Source: Wuchereria bancrofti (taxonomy: Eukaryota > Nematoda > Chromadorea > Rhabditida > Onchocercidae). Taken from it: a stretch of 64,000 nt of DNA. The notes under the pieces were generated by a model, which did not search any database, had not been told where the DNA came from, and was given only the letters and a program-made list of their open reading frames with translations. The stretch's first letter is position 1; the number at the start of each line of letters is the position of its first letter. Position numbers and translations under genes: made by a program. Where the stretch lies: positions 5,952,303 to 6,016,302 of the forward strand of contig SSBO01000009.1 of assembly GCA_005281725.1 (NCBI GenBank), given 5' to 3'. This document shows, piece by piece, positions 46,299 to 60,500 of the stretch.

Positions 46299-47185
46299 CT
46301 GCAAATTGTTATCTTTCTTTTAATATTACTTTGTTCATCACACTATCCTCTCAACCATCTAGTTTTTAGGACAATTGATCATCCTACCCTTTTCATTTGC
46401 ATAACAAAGCGGATTACAGATCTCTCAACTTTAACAGTCGAGCACCTGTAAGGTAAGAGGCAGTAAAATAAGGCAGTAAAAAATAAGCCGTTGGAATTCA
46501 CAATGAGAGTGAAACTCGCAGACGAAAACAATGACCCAATTTCTCCCTAGAAATGCTACAAACCAGCTCATATCCTATATACTGTAGCAATTCCACATGC
46601 TCCACATCAGCAGAATGATAGCTCAAGGCACTCATATGAACATCTACTAAAAATTGCTTACACCACTTCAGCATCAAATCACTCTAACCCCGAAGAGAAC
46701 AGCTGTTTCGATAGAACATTCTTTTATGAAAATGGCGGTCTCGCCTCGTCTACCCTACTATGATGTCACACACTTGCGCTTTACAAAGAATGGAATCAAA
46801 GCGCTTTGAACGAAGAGTCGTTCTTACACTGTCAGCGATACTTCAATTTTATTACAACCTTGGGAATCTTTCAAATTTAAAATAGTGTTCACTTAATATT
46901 ATGCATCGTTATGGAAGTGCTAGACTTTAGTTATGGGAAGAACTCCTCTCTTTCTACAAAACTATTACATAATTAATAACTTTAAGAAACTGTTTACTAT
47001 AACATTGTAAATAGATTGTAAATTTTCTTTCCTAGACCTGAATTAAGCCTTTTTCGTGACAAGTGATGGTCAAAGTAATTGTAGATATCCAAAAACGAAG
47101 TTAGAGAAACAACAAAGTTTTTTAAAAATCTTTATGCATCAACATTACGACAATCAAAATCGAAAAGGAAACGACGAACAAATGT
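46299..47185. other. Intergenic, TFIIB 5' side to RPS23 3' end
   Basis: No supported exon on either strand. It is expected to contain the TFIIB promoter and RPS23 3' untranslated region. Nothing else distinct was seen. Confidence 0.5.
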
Positions 47186-48135
<950 letters not shown>

Positions 48136-50354
48136 CCTAACTAATTAATCAATTAGTCATTACCAAAAAATGTCTGTAAATGCACCGCTTCTTTATTTGG
48201 CATTAACACAAAGCTACTTCGAGAAGAAAAACCCTCAAAATCCCAACCCTGAAGTATTCTCAAATATCCCCGCCTGACATGGAAAGAAATAGCATTATTT
48301 ACACAGCTGGCCTGTGAAAACCAATATCCAATACAAGTTTTTTTATAAGTGTGGACATTGGGACAATCGCAGCAACTGAATTGTGGACTGTTTTGCTTAT
48401 GTGACAGCATATACAGTCATATTTTCTTTTATAATATATGCAGTACTGGATTATAGAATTGTTGAATCTTTTATTTTGCTTTTTTTAAATATTTTTTTAT
48501 TTCACTTAATGATAGACGATTGGTCGGTTGGTCTGTGAAGGAATTCATGAGGGATGAAGTTATTATCCGTATGGCTATTAATGGGATCAATATGGGCTAA
48601 GATGAATCAAGCTTCATCCAGAGTAGCCCTCAATGATGTTTCTTCATTGCACTATATAAAAATTCCTTTGCATGTTCACAAAATTGTTCATGCACTGAAT
48701 ACATCTGAAATAAGTGCAATATTACAAAAACAACTTGGCTCACAATTTAGTCGCCTCAGGTCCAGCTTTAGTGTCGCTTCAACCTGATTAGAAAGTCATT
48801 TCTTGAAGGGAATCAACATCAGATTATTTGGTGATGACTGGATGTTTAAGAAATCGTCACTTATTTGCTGTTTGTTTCCACCATATTTATAACGCTGTTT
48901 TATTATACGTTTAAAAGATTCATCACTACTTATTCATCAATAAAATTTGTGATTTTAATGTCATTACAGATAAAGCTTTTTCAAATTCTGAAATATTTCA
49001 ATATTTTAAGCTCAAAGCTATAGAATTGCTAATTAACTTGAAACTTTGATTTGATTATACTAATCAAATCAGAAATTTAATTACAATACCCATTAGTATC
49101 GCTGGAAATTATAAATCGATAAATAAGCTTCACCTGTTCACAGTACCGAATTTGATGACGTATCTTATTTTTAGAATCAGCATTAATTTTTTTGTAATAT
49201 TTTTGAGTGGAATTGAACTGATGTTTACGAACAGCAGCAGCAATCCGTTTTTTGTTGGGTCAAAGTTTGAGACAGCAAACATTTCGTGTGATTGGCAAGA
49301 TATGGTAGGACGAAGTTATTACGTGAAAAAAACTAACGATTCGGCTTTAAACAGTTCTTTATTGTGAAAATTTCACCTTATTTGGAAATGAAAAAGCACT
49401 TGGACATTTAAATCTAGAAATTATGACAAATCATAATGACAAGAATGGGTTGTTGTAATTATGTCCATTGGTACGTCGTTTTTACTTGCATGAAAAGACC
49501 GAGATTTCTGATCATTTGGAAAAAATTAGAAAAAATTAACAGATTTAAAGTTGAAAAGTAAAACTATGTGCTTAGCTCATTTCACATCAAAGAACAGATA
49601 TGAATGATGTGAGGAATTGAACATAGTTAAATTAAAAACAAAAATGGGCCTATATAGGTCGTATTAAATGAGCGAATAATTTTTACTAGCAGCATTAAGA
49701 AAGAAGTAGAAACGGATAATATTAAAATCAACATTCTAAATTTCTTTGCGTTTGAAGCGATTTTTTAAGGAAAACGAAAAACCGATGAAACGATGTCTAA
49801 AAATTGAATTTTCCGGCACCTACAAAGTCATTTGGAATTGAAAATTTTCTATCAAATTCTTCTTTTACATTAAAGTGAGGATAAATATCCGTTATAATTA
49901 ATATCTCTATCGAGAATTATGGACATTTGTGAACAGAATGATGTCAGAATTATGCATGAGGATTATTTTGAAGGTTACATGAACGTGTTTCTTAAGTTTC
50001 TAGTCTTAGTGTATGTATGAAGTATTCATTTAATATTAATAGTTAACTTCAAATTTTCATATAATCCCGAAATTTATAGAGAAACATTCAGAATGTTTTG
50101 CTGTGTCCTTAATAACTTTTTGATTACAATTACTGTAATTGGAAATGAAGTTCACAAATTTTTTTTTCTTAAAAAAACGCTTCAAACGGACTGTATAACA
50201 TCTGAGAACCGGTTAGTTTTGGTGGCTTAAATTTCGATAAACTCAATTTTTATATATCCGGTCGAATAAGCACTAAAAATAGTGACGTTAAATGTTAAGT
50301 ATTAAGATGAATGATTATTTCACTGTGTAGAACACTCGCAAAAAGCAGACTCAC
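48136..50354. other. Intergenic region with weak small-ORF candidates
   Basis: This is the promoter side of RPS23 followed by low-information AT-rich DNA. One plus-strand frame (48554-48787) begins with a possible signal peptide and is listed separately. Another (49152-49367) starts with a hydrophobic stretch but shows no domain. No multi-exon gene could be assembled. Confidence 0.4.
48554..48787 (+). CDS. Possible small secreted protein, 77 residues
   Basis: Single open frame starting MKLLSVWLLMGSIWAK, which looks like a signal peptide with likely cleavage shortly after Ala15. The remaining ~60 residues contain no cysteine and no recognised motif (for example LHYIKIPLHVHKIVHALNTS). It could be a real small secreted peptide gene or a chance frame. 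No splice sites are needed, and no poly-A signal was confirmed. Confidence 0.25.
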   Translation: MKLLSVWLLMGSIWAKMNQASSRVALNDVSSLHYIKIPLHVHKIVHALNTSEISAILQKQLGSQFSRLRSSFSVAST

Positions 50355-50714
50355 AGCAAGTGCAGGTAATGAATGAATTAAGGGCAGTTGCCAAACCATG
50401 TATTTCAGCTCTTGCTAGCCGTTCATCTTCAACAGTGGACACTAAACTGATGGAATCAGATTCCGATTGATTTTTGTGCAGGAACGATTTCTGCATATCA
50501 CAATTACAGTACTCAATAAAGCAAACACAAATAATGTAGCTCAAAAGAGCAAGTGTGGGATAAAATCGCTTCGAACGGACTATGTAGCATCTGAAAAATT
50601 TTTTTAATTTTTAGTGCTTATTTCACGTCAGTAAAGGACCATTTATATTTCCGCTTGAATAAGCATAAAAACAAATTTTCTTGAGTTAATGTTGACGTTA
50701 AGTGTTAAGTAAAT
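50178..50714. repeat. Diverged ~130-150 bp direct repeat flanking an exon-like ORF
   Basis: Copy one (50178-50304) begins CGCTTCAAACGGACTGTATA and ends near GACGTTAAATGTTAAGTA. Copy two (50567-50714) begins CGCTTCGAACGGACTATGTA and ends near GACGTTAAGTGTTAAGTA. The starts, ends and the internal word GAATAAGCA match, with small indels between. The copies lie on the two sides of the exon-like frame at 50355-50490. Confidence 0.7.
50355..50490 (-). CDS. Orphan exon-like ORF
   Basis: A minus-strand open segment bounded by a TATGCAG acceptor and a CTTGCT/GTGAGTC donor. It encodes SESDSISLVSTVEDERLARA followed by EIHGLATALNSFITC. It looks like a coding exon (polar, no low complexity) but I could not connect it in phase to another exon and do not recognise the family. 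Confidence 0.35.
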
Positions 50715-51941
50715 GCTATTCTCGCCGTCGGCAAAAATGCCTTAGTATGAATTGACAAAGTTATTTGCAAACATATAAAAACAGAAAATCTATGAGAACA
50801 AGAATGTAAACTTTGAAAAGTATCGACCCTTTTTTTTGAAATTTTCTATCGATTCTTAGTTTAGTGGTTGATATTTGCTCCATGCATCCACGAACGACAA
50901 AACTAAAGCTTCTTGTTTAATTTCAATTAATTTTTACTAATTTTAAAATGTAACTTTCGTTAATTAAATTAATTAAGGAACAATATGTGTGTTGTTATTG
51001 TTCTGTAAAAGGCATTAATAATTTAATGCTTTAATAAAATATTAATGATTGGTTTTCAGGAAATCATGTCGTTTTATCATCGAAATTTTGAAATGTAATT
51101 TTCACTTCCTTTTTTGTTGAAATGATCAAACAAATACTTGTGATGTTAGGCGATAACGTTGTACAGAGTGGAAACTCGGTGCATATCTGAACGTGAATTT
51201 AATGAGAATTCGTGCCTAATAATGGATTATAGCAACTTGACGAAGATGCACCTGTAGGCTAATTGAAAATATCTGTTTGAGAGCCAAGTTGATATCGAAA
51301 ATTTGGCGCCAGTAAATGAGCATATGAAACGCAATAAAAACAAACGTGAGTTGTAAGCATAAACATTTGTAAGTGTTAACAATTTTCACTCGTTTACGTT
51401 TCAAAATTATGTGTTGTCAAAGAGTTAATGTAAGGAAATTCAAAACCAATTCAAAGGGACATTACTGAGAAAATAGCTGTGGGAATCTTTCCTCATTAAT
51501 AATAGTCAGATGAAAAAACAATGAGAAAGTTTGCTTGAGAAATGAGAACTTTCATCATATCATTTGATTCAAGCCCATCATTCTATTCGAGAATATTCTC
51601 GCAATGATCGGATCTCCCCACATCATTTTAGTCTACGTGAAAAGAAACGAATCTGGCTAGGCTCTTTTTCTCTAGGCCTTTATAAGCTAAAATCAAAATA
51701 ATGAGAATGTCGTAGAAGTAGAAAAAAATAGAAAAAAAGTATGAATACCGGAAATCAAATTAGAGACGAAACAAGTGGAAAACAGCAAAATTAATTGGGA
51801 AAGCATTTGAGGAGGAAAAGAAGTCTGCTTGTCCTAGCAGCGTTAGTCCAAATATAGGCTTGGCCTGTTTTTAGAACTTTATTGTGTAACAGCTGTTCCT
51901 CACTGCAATGAAATAAAAGTAGTTAAAAAATGTACATATAC

Positions 51942-52069
51942 GATTGTTTCTTTCCTTTCCCATCGGGACCAGCAGCATGCAATCTTATTAAATCTTCAAT
52001 CCACTCTAGTTCAAAAAATGAATATTCAAGTTTGAGTCCATGTTTTCGTTTCATCTTGACTGCCTGATA
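51942..52069 (-). CDS. Orphan exon-like ORF with a tryptophan-acidic motif
   Basis: A minus-strand open segment after an ATTTTAG acceptor. It encodes YQAVKMKRKHGLKLEYSFFE then LEWIEDLIRLHAAGPDGKGK. It either ends at a nearby GTATAT donor or runs on for a few residues to a stop at about 51925. The composition is that of a real coding exon. No family was recognised, and no in-phase partner was found on the minus strand between 50 and 54 kb. It may belong to the same gene as 50355-50490, but the phases do not match directly. Confidence 0.4.
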
Positions 52070-54551
52070 CTAAAATATTTTTTGTTTTAAGGTTTGCTGG
52101 AATGAATTATTCCCTAACAATTCATCACACTAATACCAAATTTCACATTTACTAATCTAATCACTCATTTCGTCTCTAATTTGAAAAAGAAAAGAATCAG
52201 ACATAATATGAGGGAAGGAACTATCCCAATCCAACCTTATTCGAAACATTCAATTACAGTTCAGGACAAGGACACGTAAACACTATGAATTGATAAACAT
52301 AGATCCGGTTTGGTTCCTCTGGATTTCTCTCATATACGTGACTCCTACTTTCGAAGTGTAGCAACCCCTTTTTAGAAGTTTATCGTTCAGTCATTCATTA
52401 GCTTTCGATTGTTATATAAAGCAACAAAAAGCATATATTGACAGTGTACTAGAAACCTTTGGTGTCATTTGTGGTGGAAGATGGCATTTTATTTTCGCTA
52501 TAAAAAAATAAACCATAGAATGGAATCTTTCCTTTCTTTGTTAACTTCTCTTCGTTTTTTACTTCTTTATTGCGACCGTTAAGTACTGTTGAGTTTATGA
52601 AAGAAATTTGAGGAATACCAGTATCAAATACGTAATGTTATAGTAAATCATCAAAACTAAATTCGCTCAATTCTCAGCAATCATATTTCAGTATTTCCAT
52701 AATTAAAAAACTAACTTTTCATCCATCCATTCCATCATAAATTTGTTTTGATAAAACTGCCACTAACAATGACTAAGAGAATTCTCATCCTTTGAATATG
52801 ATTTGAATGAACAAGGGTAAATCCATGTTTTTGTACACTCTAACAAATGTGACGCACGAAGGCTTTTGATGAGCATCAGGCCTGGATGCTACGCGTAATT
52901 ATCGTTATTTCTGCATGATTTTCCTGGCTTATTCAATTAATTAGAAAAACATCTATTAAAATTCATAGGAAACAAATGTCTACTGTATCACCCTAAATCA
53001 GGGCGTAATTGAAAGTCCTTATTGATGATAAGATTGCCAATATACGAAAATGGATAAAAAGGTTGAGAGTAGTGAGAAACTTGTACAGCGGGTTTGATGT
53101 TTTCATCCATAGTAACAGGTGTGTCTCACAAGACTTATACAGCAGTTATTTTCATATGCTCGAGATCAATTATCCATTGGCCATAAAATGCAAAAGTCTT
53201 TCCGCCTGACTTGCTAAGAGTTTCCGAAGCGATCAATTATAACCAATAAGACAATCATTTGTCTGCTATTGAAAAAGGAAAGTACCAATAGGGACGGATA
53301 CAATCAAATTAACCATGTAAAGACATTTCACGTGAAAGGAAGTTGGAAACAAATACATAAATATTTGCAGTACTTCTTTGTAACTCTTCCAACCGCATAC
53401 ATTTTAGACATGTTTTTCAGTGGTGCAGAAATCCGTAATTATAATTTGCAAATAACACTCAGCATATCTTTAAAAAACCACTTGATACAAATATCCCAAT
53501 ATTCGCTTTCTACAAAACGAAGTAGGAAAAAAAAACTAGTTACTGCACTGCCAAAATTTAATCAAAAAATCAAAATTTACTCTGAAAGATACATACTACA
53601 GTAAAAAGCATGCGAGTTGGTTTCTTTGGTATAAATACAAGAGACATCACTAGAAGACCTGCTGCCACAGTCCTTTGTGTTTTAAAAGTTAACAAATTAA
53701 ATTAAGTGCACATATGTTCCGAAGAAATTCATTACCTGAGCATTATTTTTCTTCCTCTCCATTTTTAACCATATTTGTATCAATATCACAGCTGACAATC
53801 CATCCGTTACGTTCATGATTTTTAGCAATTTTGTATTTTCGCTTTGCCCGTTATAAACAATAAAGACGGTAAAAATTCGTGTTTATCCTCACTTAAAACT
53901 ATTTTAAAATTAATAGCCTGCAACTCAATATAAGTTCTACACTTGCTGGTTACACAAAGCGTAAAAAAAAACAAGTGAAAATTACAGCGAATTCTTAATT
54001 CCTTTATTGATACAGGACAGGAAACAGAAAATTTCTGGAACCTAGCATTACGGATCTTCATCTATGAGAAAAACATTTCAATAAAGGAAAAGTCAAAACA
54101 ATTACGTAAAACGTAAAAAACTAAGCGTAAAACATACACCATAAACTTCTAAAAATTTACCAAGTAATGCAATAATTCATGCAACTAAACTGGAAAAATG
54201 TGCTGAACAGAAAAGAAATTGTTAAATGAAAAATAAGTTCTCAACAGAAGAATTAAACAAGAAATTTTTTAACTAGCTATTCCATAAGACTTAGCTCTAC
54301 AGCCAAAAGAAATTATTTTGATTTTTGAATTAATCAAATTTATTCAAAAAAGAATCAAATTAAGGTAATTTCAACTATTGATCACTTCAACCTGCTAAAG
54401 TAATTTCACAGATCAAGTGCTTTAGAAAACATATTGCGACATATTATTACTCTATACAGATAAGAAATTTTTCCTAAAAAAATTTTCGGTATAAAACAAC
54501 GAAAGTATAGTAAAAAAAATCCATAGTAATCATCACTGAATAACAGATATT
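52070..54551. other. Intergenic, no supported gene
   Basis: Downstream side of WDHD1. Short open frames on both strands (for example 53269-53604 plus, 53822-54061 minus) lack domains and splice context. A minus-strand ATG with a short frame near 52480 followed by a GTTTCT could be a first exon but has no matching partner. Confidence 0.45.
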
Positions 54552-57500
54552 TCAAGTTTTGGAAGCTTGAGCCAAGTCGTTCCAGTGCTTAAATTAAAAA
54601 ATTGTTTCTCTTTTCGAACAAAACGTTCATTATGAAAAACGGAAACACAGAAGAAAAATTCTTATGCAAAAGAAAAGGAAGAAAATCCTTACTCGTTTTT
54701 CTTCAGTTTTTAGGTGTCGAAACTGTTTGATAGCATATTCTAGAAAATCTTCATATCCATCATAATCTCTCCTTAATTTATTTTCCATAGATTTTAACCA
54801 CAAATCGAATCCTGTTTTCGGTTCACTCATTCCTCTGAATGTACTGGCTGAATTAGTAAACAGCAACTTAGTTGAAATGTTCTCCTAATTGAAAATAATA
54901 GATTGAAAATAACATAGTAATCTTAAATTCTCAAAAAATCAAGCGATCAAGAAAATCAAATAAAAGCTGCAGTCTATAATATCTGTTCGATTTGCAAATC
55001 AGAATATTCATGTATATATGCACTTCTTAATTCTGATCTATATAACACACTTGGAACTGAGAAAATATCATACTTTTCTTCATTAAATTTCACAGAAAGT
55101 GAAGTTTGTCGAATTTTTGACGGCTGCAATACAGATTGTAGCAAGCATATTACGAAGGAAACTGATTCCATAAAAAGCATGCACAGTAAAATTGACTCTT
55201 TTTAACTAAACACGTCAATTTCAGCTGATGAGAATACATTAACTCAAATTTTGATATTTATAACATAATTTTTTCCTTTACATTCTAAACGACCTCTCTT
55301 TTCATTTTCTTCCAATCGCCGATATCATCGCTCGTTTTTCGTGAAGTAGTTGGAGATGCAGAAGCTAATGAATCGAAAAAATTGTCTTGATTTGAGCCAA
55401 ACGTATTCTGAGATTTCCGCTGTAAACTAACAGTAAATATAACTATGAATATAACCCAAAAAGTGAAAGGAATAAAATGTAATCTTTAGGCACAAAAACT
55501 ATAATTTGTATTTGGTATAAAACTTATGATGTAATATTATTTTAGACAACAAAATAACACTGTACTTTGAAGGGATTAGAAGGTAGCCTTGGTCGAATAG
55601 GTGATAAAAATGACGAATATTCATTACTCAAAGTGGAATCTAAATCCTGCACATGTTCATTTTCCTCTTGCTCTGCTCTCTCCTGTACTGCTTTGACAAC
55701 AACTTCATTCGAGATGCGATCCTATAATTAATGAAATTTGCTTAAAGAAATTACGAAGTTCCAATAATTTCAAAAAAAAAAAGAGCATAACCAATAGATT
55801 GATTGTCCACCTTTTTCAATCGCTTAGGTGCCAAAAAATCACTTTTGTTCTTATCTTCTAATAGGATATTTCTCTTCCGCTCATGTTCATCTCGCGTTAC
55901 ATTCTGCTGTGCAACAGCATTTATTCTTCCGATTTCAGCAACCTAGGTAAATTCATTGAGACTGAGAATTTGTTGCATTGAAGGGAATCTTAACAACTTA
56001 TCCAAAGAAAGATTAAACTAAAATGACCAAGTCACTTCCATCTAATATTCCTAATCTTCCTAATTTTAATCTTAAAACAATTTCTCACCAAAAATGTAAT
56101 ATTAATTTAATCACAAATGGAAAAATGAATAAATAAACCTTCTCTGCAAGTAAAGGATGTCGTGTTTTAGAAGCAAAATTGCACATAGACTGGACAATTT
56201 GTCCAGAATGTGTGTATGTAGCGAATTCGGCTGCACGACACTGACGATCAGCCTTACATGCAAGTGCAAATAATCGAACAACATCTTTTGTGTACGTCGC
56301 GGAAATATCCTACAAAACTTTAAGGAGATATAAAACAGAAGTTCCTTATTAATTAGAGGAAACAAATTTTTTAGAACTTTAAAAAATTTTACTTTCGAAA
56401 TAATATATTCATAATTCTCTCAGAAGCAATTTAAAAAAAAGAACATAAGAAAGACGAACTAAAAGTTCGGATTCTTTTTTGTCCTCATCATCGCTGTTTA
56501 ACGCACACCTACGAATTTCAGCTAACAAAAGCTTCTCTTCAAGTTTCGATTTTTCTGTATCCTGAGTATAAAGTTTTCGGCGATTAGTCACTAATTACAA
56601 GAACAGGAACTAAAATTATTTTCAAATATTGCAATAAAATTCAATATTAGCATTTTTATCTTTATGCTACCGTTCACGAGAGATATCGCAAAAGTATCGG
56701 CTAAAATAATGTATATTTACCTGATTGCAGAGAGGAAGCTGCCACTTAACAACGGCTGGGATTGAGCGACTTTCCACTAAAGGATATTCTATCCCTCGAC
56801 AATATATATAACGAATTTCAAAATGCGGGTAATCCATAAAGCTGATTAGAAATATATGGTCTGAATTAGTTTTGAGAGTAGTAGCAAAGTCATAAATTGG
56901 AATCCAAATGCCATTAGAGCAAAAAATCCGACAACAATCTAAAACCACAGTTATTCGGCAAATGGTTCTAATAAATATGATTTGAATTTGATTGGTTACT
57001 GAGAAACCATAAAAAAATAACAAAGAGCACTTTCGCAAGTGACTAACATTCATGAGATTATAAAATTCAAAGCCCAAACAAGAAATTCAGAGCACATTTA
57101 AAGATTGAAAAATTCACTTAAAGATTGAAATTTATCCACTCACTGCGAAGTTTGATAGCTTAATTATTAAAAAAAATGATCTTTCCTTCCAAAAGTTCAA
57201 AAAACATCTTAATTAGTTATTGCAAAATATGATAGAAAAGACAGTAGCAACAATACATTTGCTATCCATTGTACATAATGTTCCACGACTTGTGTAACCA
57301 ATCCAATTCAATTTAGCATTACGACCCACACTGATTGGAACAGTTTGTACCAGAGACTGACATTTGTGCCAGCCTTCAGTTTTCATTTTGTAAATATTTG
57401 CTATAAACTAAATTAAAAATGGTTAGTTTCAACATGCGAAATCAATTTCAAAGTTAATTTTAAGCAAACAAGAAAGGTAAAAAAAACTCGAAAAAATACA

Positions 57501-60500
57501 TTAAATTGTGGTTCATCGCCTTCATAATAAGCACCACCATTCAGCATCACAGCTGTAAACATATCGTTGAATGCACACATAGTAAATAGTGGCCCTAAAA
57601 CAGTGGAATAAATATAAATCACAGAAAATTTTTTCATTTTGCTAATCTTACCTCACATCCATTCTTCTCATAAAATTAAAGACATGGAGTTACCTGAATA
57701 ACAAAAAACCATTTTTTGAGTTCCAGCATGCGAAAAAGTTCGAAAATATCGTTGTGATGTGGCCAAAACCAAAAAAGTTCTTCCGATAACTATATTTTCA
57801 ACAGATTCGCCCTCTGGTAACTTTACGCTCCACTGCCTCGAGCCATAATCCCAAGCTTTAACACACTGTACCTGCATTTCACTGCAAAGTCATTTTTGGT
57901 TATTACCCACATCTTACAAAATATCATTTCTACCATTTGCTGTTATAGCTTTTAATTTCGTCATTTTCGGTAACATAGTTACCGAAATGATGATGCAAAA
58001 GCAAAGCGAACCTCAAACTCTCCTCCTCGACTTTTGATGCCAATGCAACAATTTCATCAGTCATGTCACCAATGGAGAAATTCGCTGTATTGTCGATGAT
58101 GATTTCGGGATGTATTGAAGTATCGTGCCAATTTATCTGTGTTCCTTATTTTCTCAAATTTCAAAAGTATGCAAATAAAAGCCTGGAGTTGACCAGTTTT
58201 AGTGATAATTGAGATTCTATCCGACGTATTGAAATAAATTTCAATACGATAACTAAATTATTAACACCCACTAACTAATTATCAGCTTTGCAAAACAGTG
58301 GTCATAGTAGTGGTATAGTTCAAAATATCAGGGAATTATTAAGCAGGAGCCATTTTTGAAGATGGCGACTTGAAATTTGAGTTCAGTGTATTCCAGTTAT
58401 CCTTTTGTGTAGCTATGTAACCTTTTGTTTAGTAAAAATTCGGGAGAAAAGCATAGCAACTCACTGAAAACAGTACCAGTTTTCCAGTCAATGAATTGAA
58501 GCCACAAAATCTAAAATAATTTTAGAAATAGTACTCTGCAGACTTTTCCTTTGATCAGTACAAAAATTAAAGATACCTCAATTCTTCCATCATCTCCGTT
58601 ATATGAACTGATTATTGTACCATATTGATTCCATTTCTGTAAAATATTATCCCTTAAGAATAATAATGAACAAAGAAATCTTTATAAATACAAACCAGAA
58701 AGTTCAGAGAAAAGATTTACCAAATATCTCTGTTTTCGATGTTCAGGGGTAGAGCCAGTCACGAAAGCTTTCGGCACAACCAGTGGTTTGTATGAAGTCA
58801 AAGGTTTAGCAGTTGTGAAAATGTGAGAATTTTTCTCGCCTTCATCATAGATACCACGGAAATGCCCTTCCTCATCAAATCCGTAAGACTTTTTAATAGA
58901 ATCCAAATCTGCAGATATTAAAAAATAAAATGAAGTATAATGATGAAAATCTGAAAAACTGAAAATGGATAAGCTGGTAAAACTAAATAAATGCTACATA
59001 CTTTGCGAATTTTCGTCATCATCAAAATTTGCGGTAGCTTTGTTTCTTGCACACTGCAAGTCCAAGTCTGTACTGTTGCACTCATTCGAAGTAACTTTCC
59101 TCGTGCATTTATTTAAGGAACATATGTGTTCCTATAAGCAGAAGTTTCCAAAAAATCCTTCCACTTCAACAAATACATGTCTTAGTATTATACAGTATGA
59201 CATGTTAAAAAGTATGAACTCATGTATGGTCAAAATAATTAGCCAATTAAGGTAAAACAAAACTCAAATTTAACAAACAAGTTAAACTATACCTCAGTAT
59301 CTGCAAAAAACAACGTATCCCGCAATGACCGATGCCAAAACATAGTACAAATCACTTTCGGTTGTCCATTTATCTGATACTTACTACATGTCAGCAGGTC
59401 ACCGGTACTAATTTGCCAAACACAAATTAAGCCATCCATGGTAGATGATGCCAAGTATGTCCCACAGGACGACACACAGCAGACACTGAACATTTCCTTA
59501 AAAACTATAACTGTATCAATTGATTGCTTTAAAGTACGCCATCAATCCTTTGGAAAGAGTTTCAATTTCCTCTTACAACTGGATGATTAACATAATAAAC
59601 ATTTTCTGTCAAATGCTCATTTTTCAAAATATTCTTATAGACTGCAAGTAAAATGATGAGAATGTGAGTGAATTACATATGAATTCGATCCAATAAAGAA
59701 CTTGGTTATTTCTTCAAACGAATGTTTGTCGAATTTTTTAACACAGCCAAGTGCTGGAACAAATAGATTATCACCAGATGGATCCCAACACAGCTGGAGC
59801 TTAGAGTTGGATGGCCTGAAATAATTTTCGACGCATATTTAAATTAACAATTTATTCTTAAATAAAAACAAAAACCTATATCTTAGAAGAACTGCTCACT
59901 CGATGTCAACAATACGCGAACAGATCCGAATAGTGACTGGTTCGGGAAGTTCGCCCTTTGGAAATGTTATGTCAAAAACGCGTAACATTCCATCAGTTGC
60001 TGTAACAGCCAAATATTCATCTTTCGAGTTAAATGAAACGCACATAATTTGTCCATCCGCTTCAGCACGAATTACATCGCCTGTTTCAAGATTGATGATC
60101 TTTAAAACGTGATCGCTGAAAAAGAATGAAATATAAAACTAAACCAAAAACATGCTGAGCTGCAACAGATCAAACTCAATTAACAATTATTTCAACAACA
60201 ACAGTACTGCAAATCAAAATTTTTCCACTGCAGTCAAATATATTCAAAGTAAGCATACATAGAACCAGCAGCCAAGAATTTTCCTGATTTTGATATATCA
60301 ATGCTAGATAAATCCAGTGAAAAAGTTGTTATCGGTGCAATCATCCGTAAGGAATCTTTCTGAAAACGAGAAACTGTTGACTTTTGGATACCTGTCTGGT
60401 TATCTGCACTTGTATGCCCGATATAGACGTCATTTCCCTAGAAAACATTTTCTGATAATAATGACAACAGTGATCAATAACGGTACGAGAACCGTTGCAC

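Noticed and set aside
53269..53604. 111-codon plus-strand frame
   Set aside because: No signal peptide, domain, or splice context; composition fits AT-rich non-coding DNA.
57950..58000. 13-bp inverted repeat (TCGGTAAC / GTTACCGA) in a WDHD1 intron
   Set aside because: Short arms with a bulge and no sign of transcription as an RNA; common by chance at this length.
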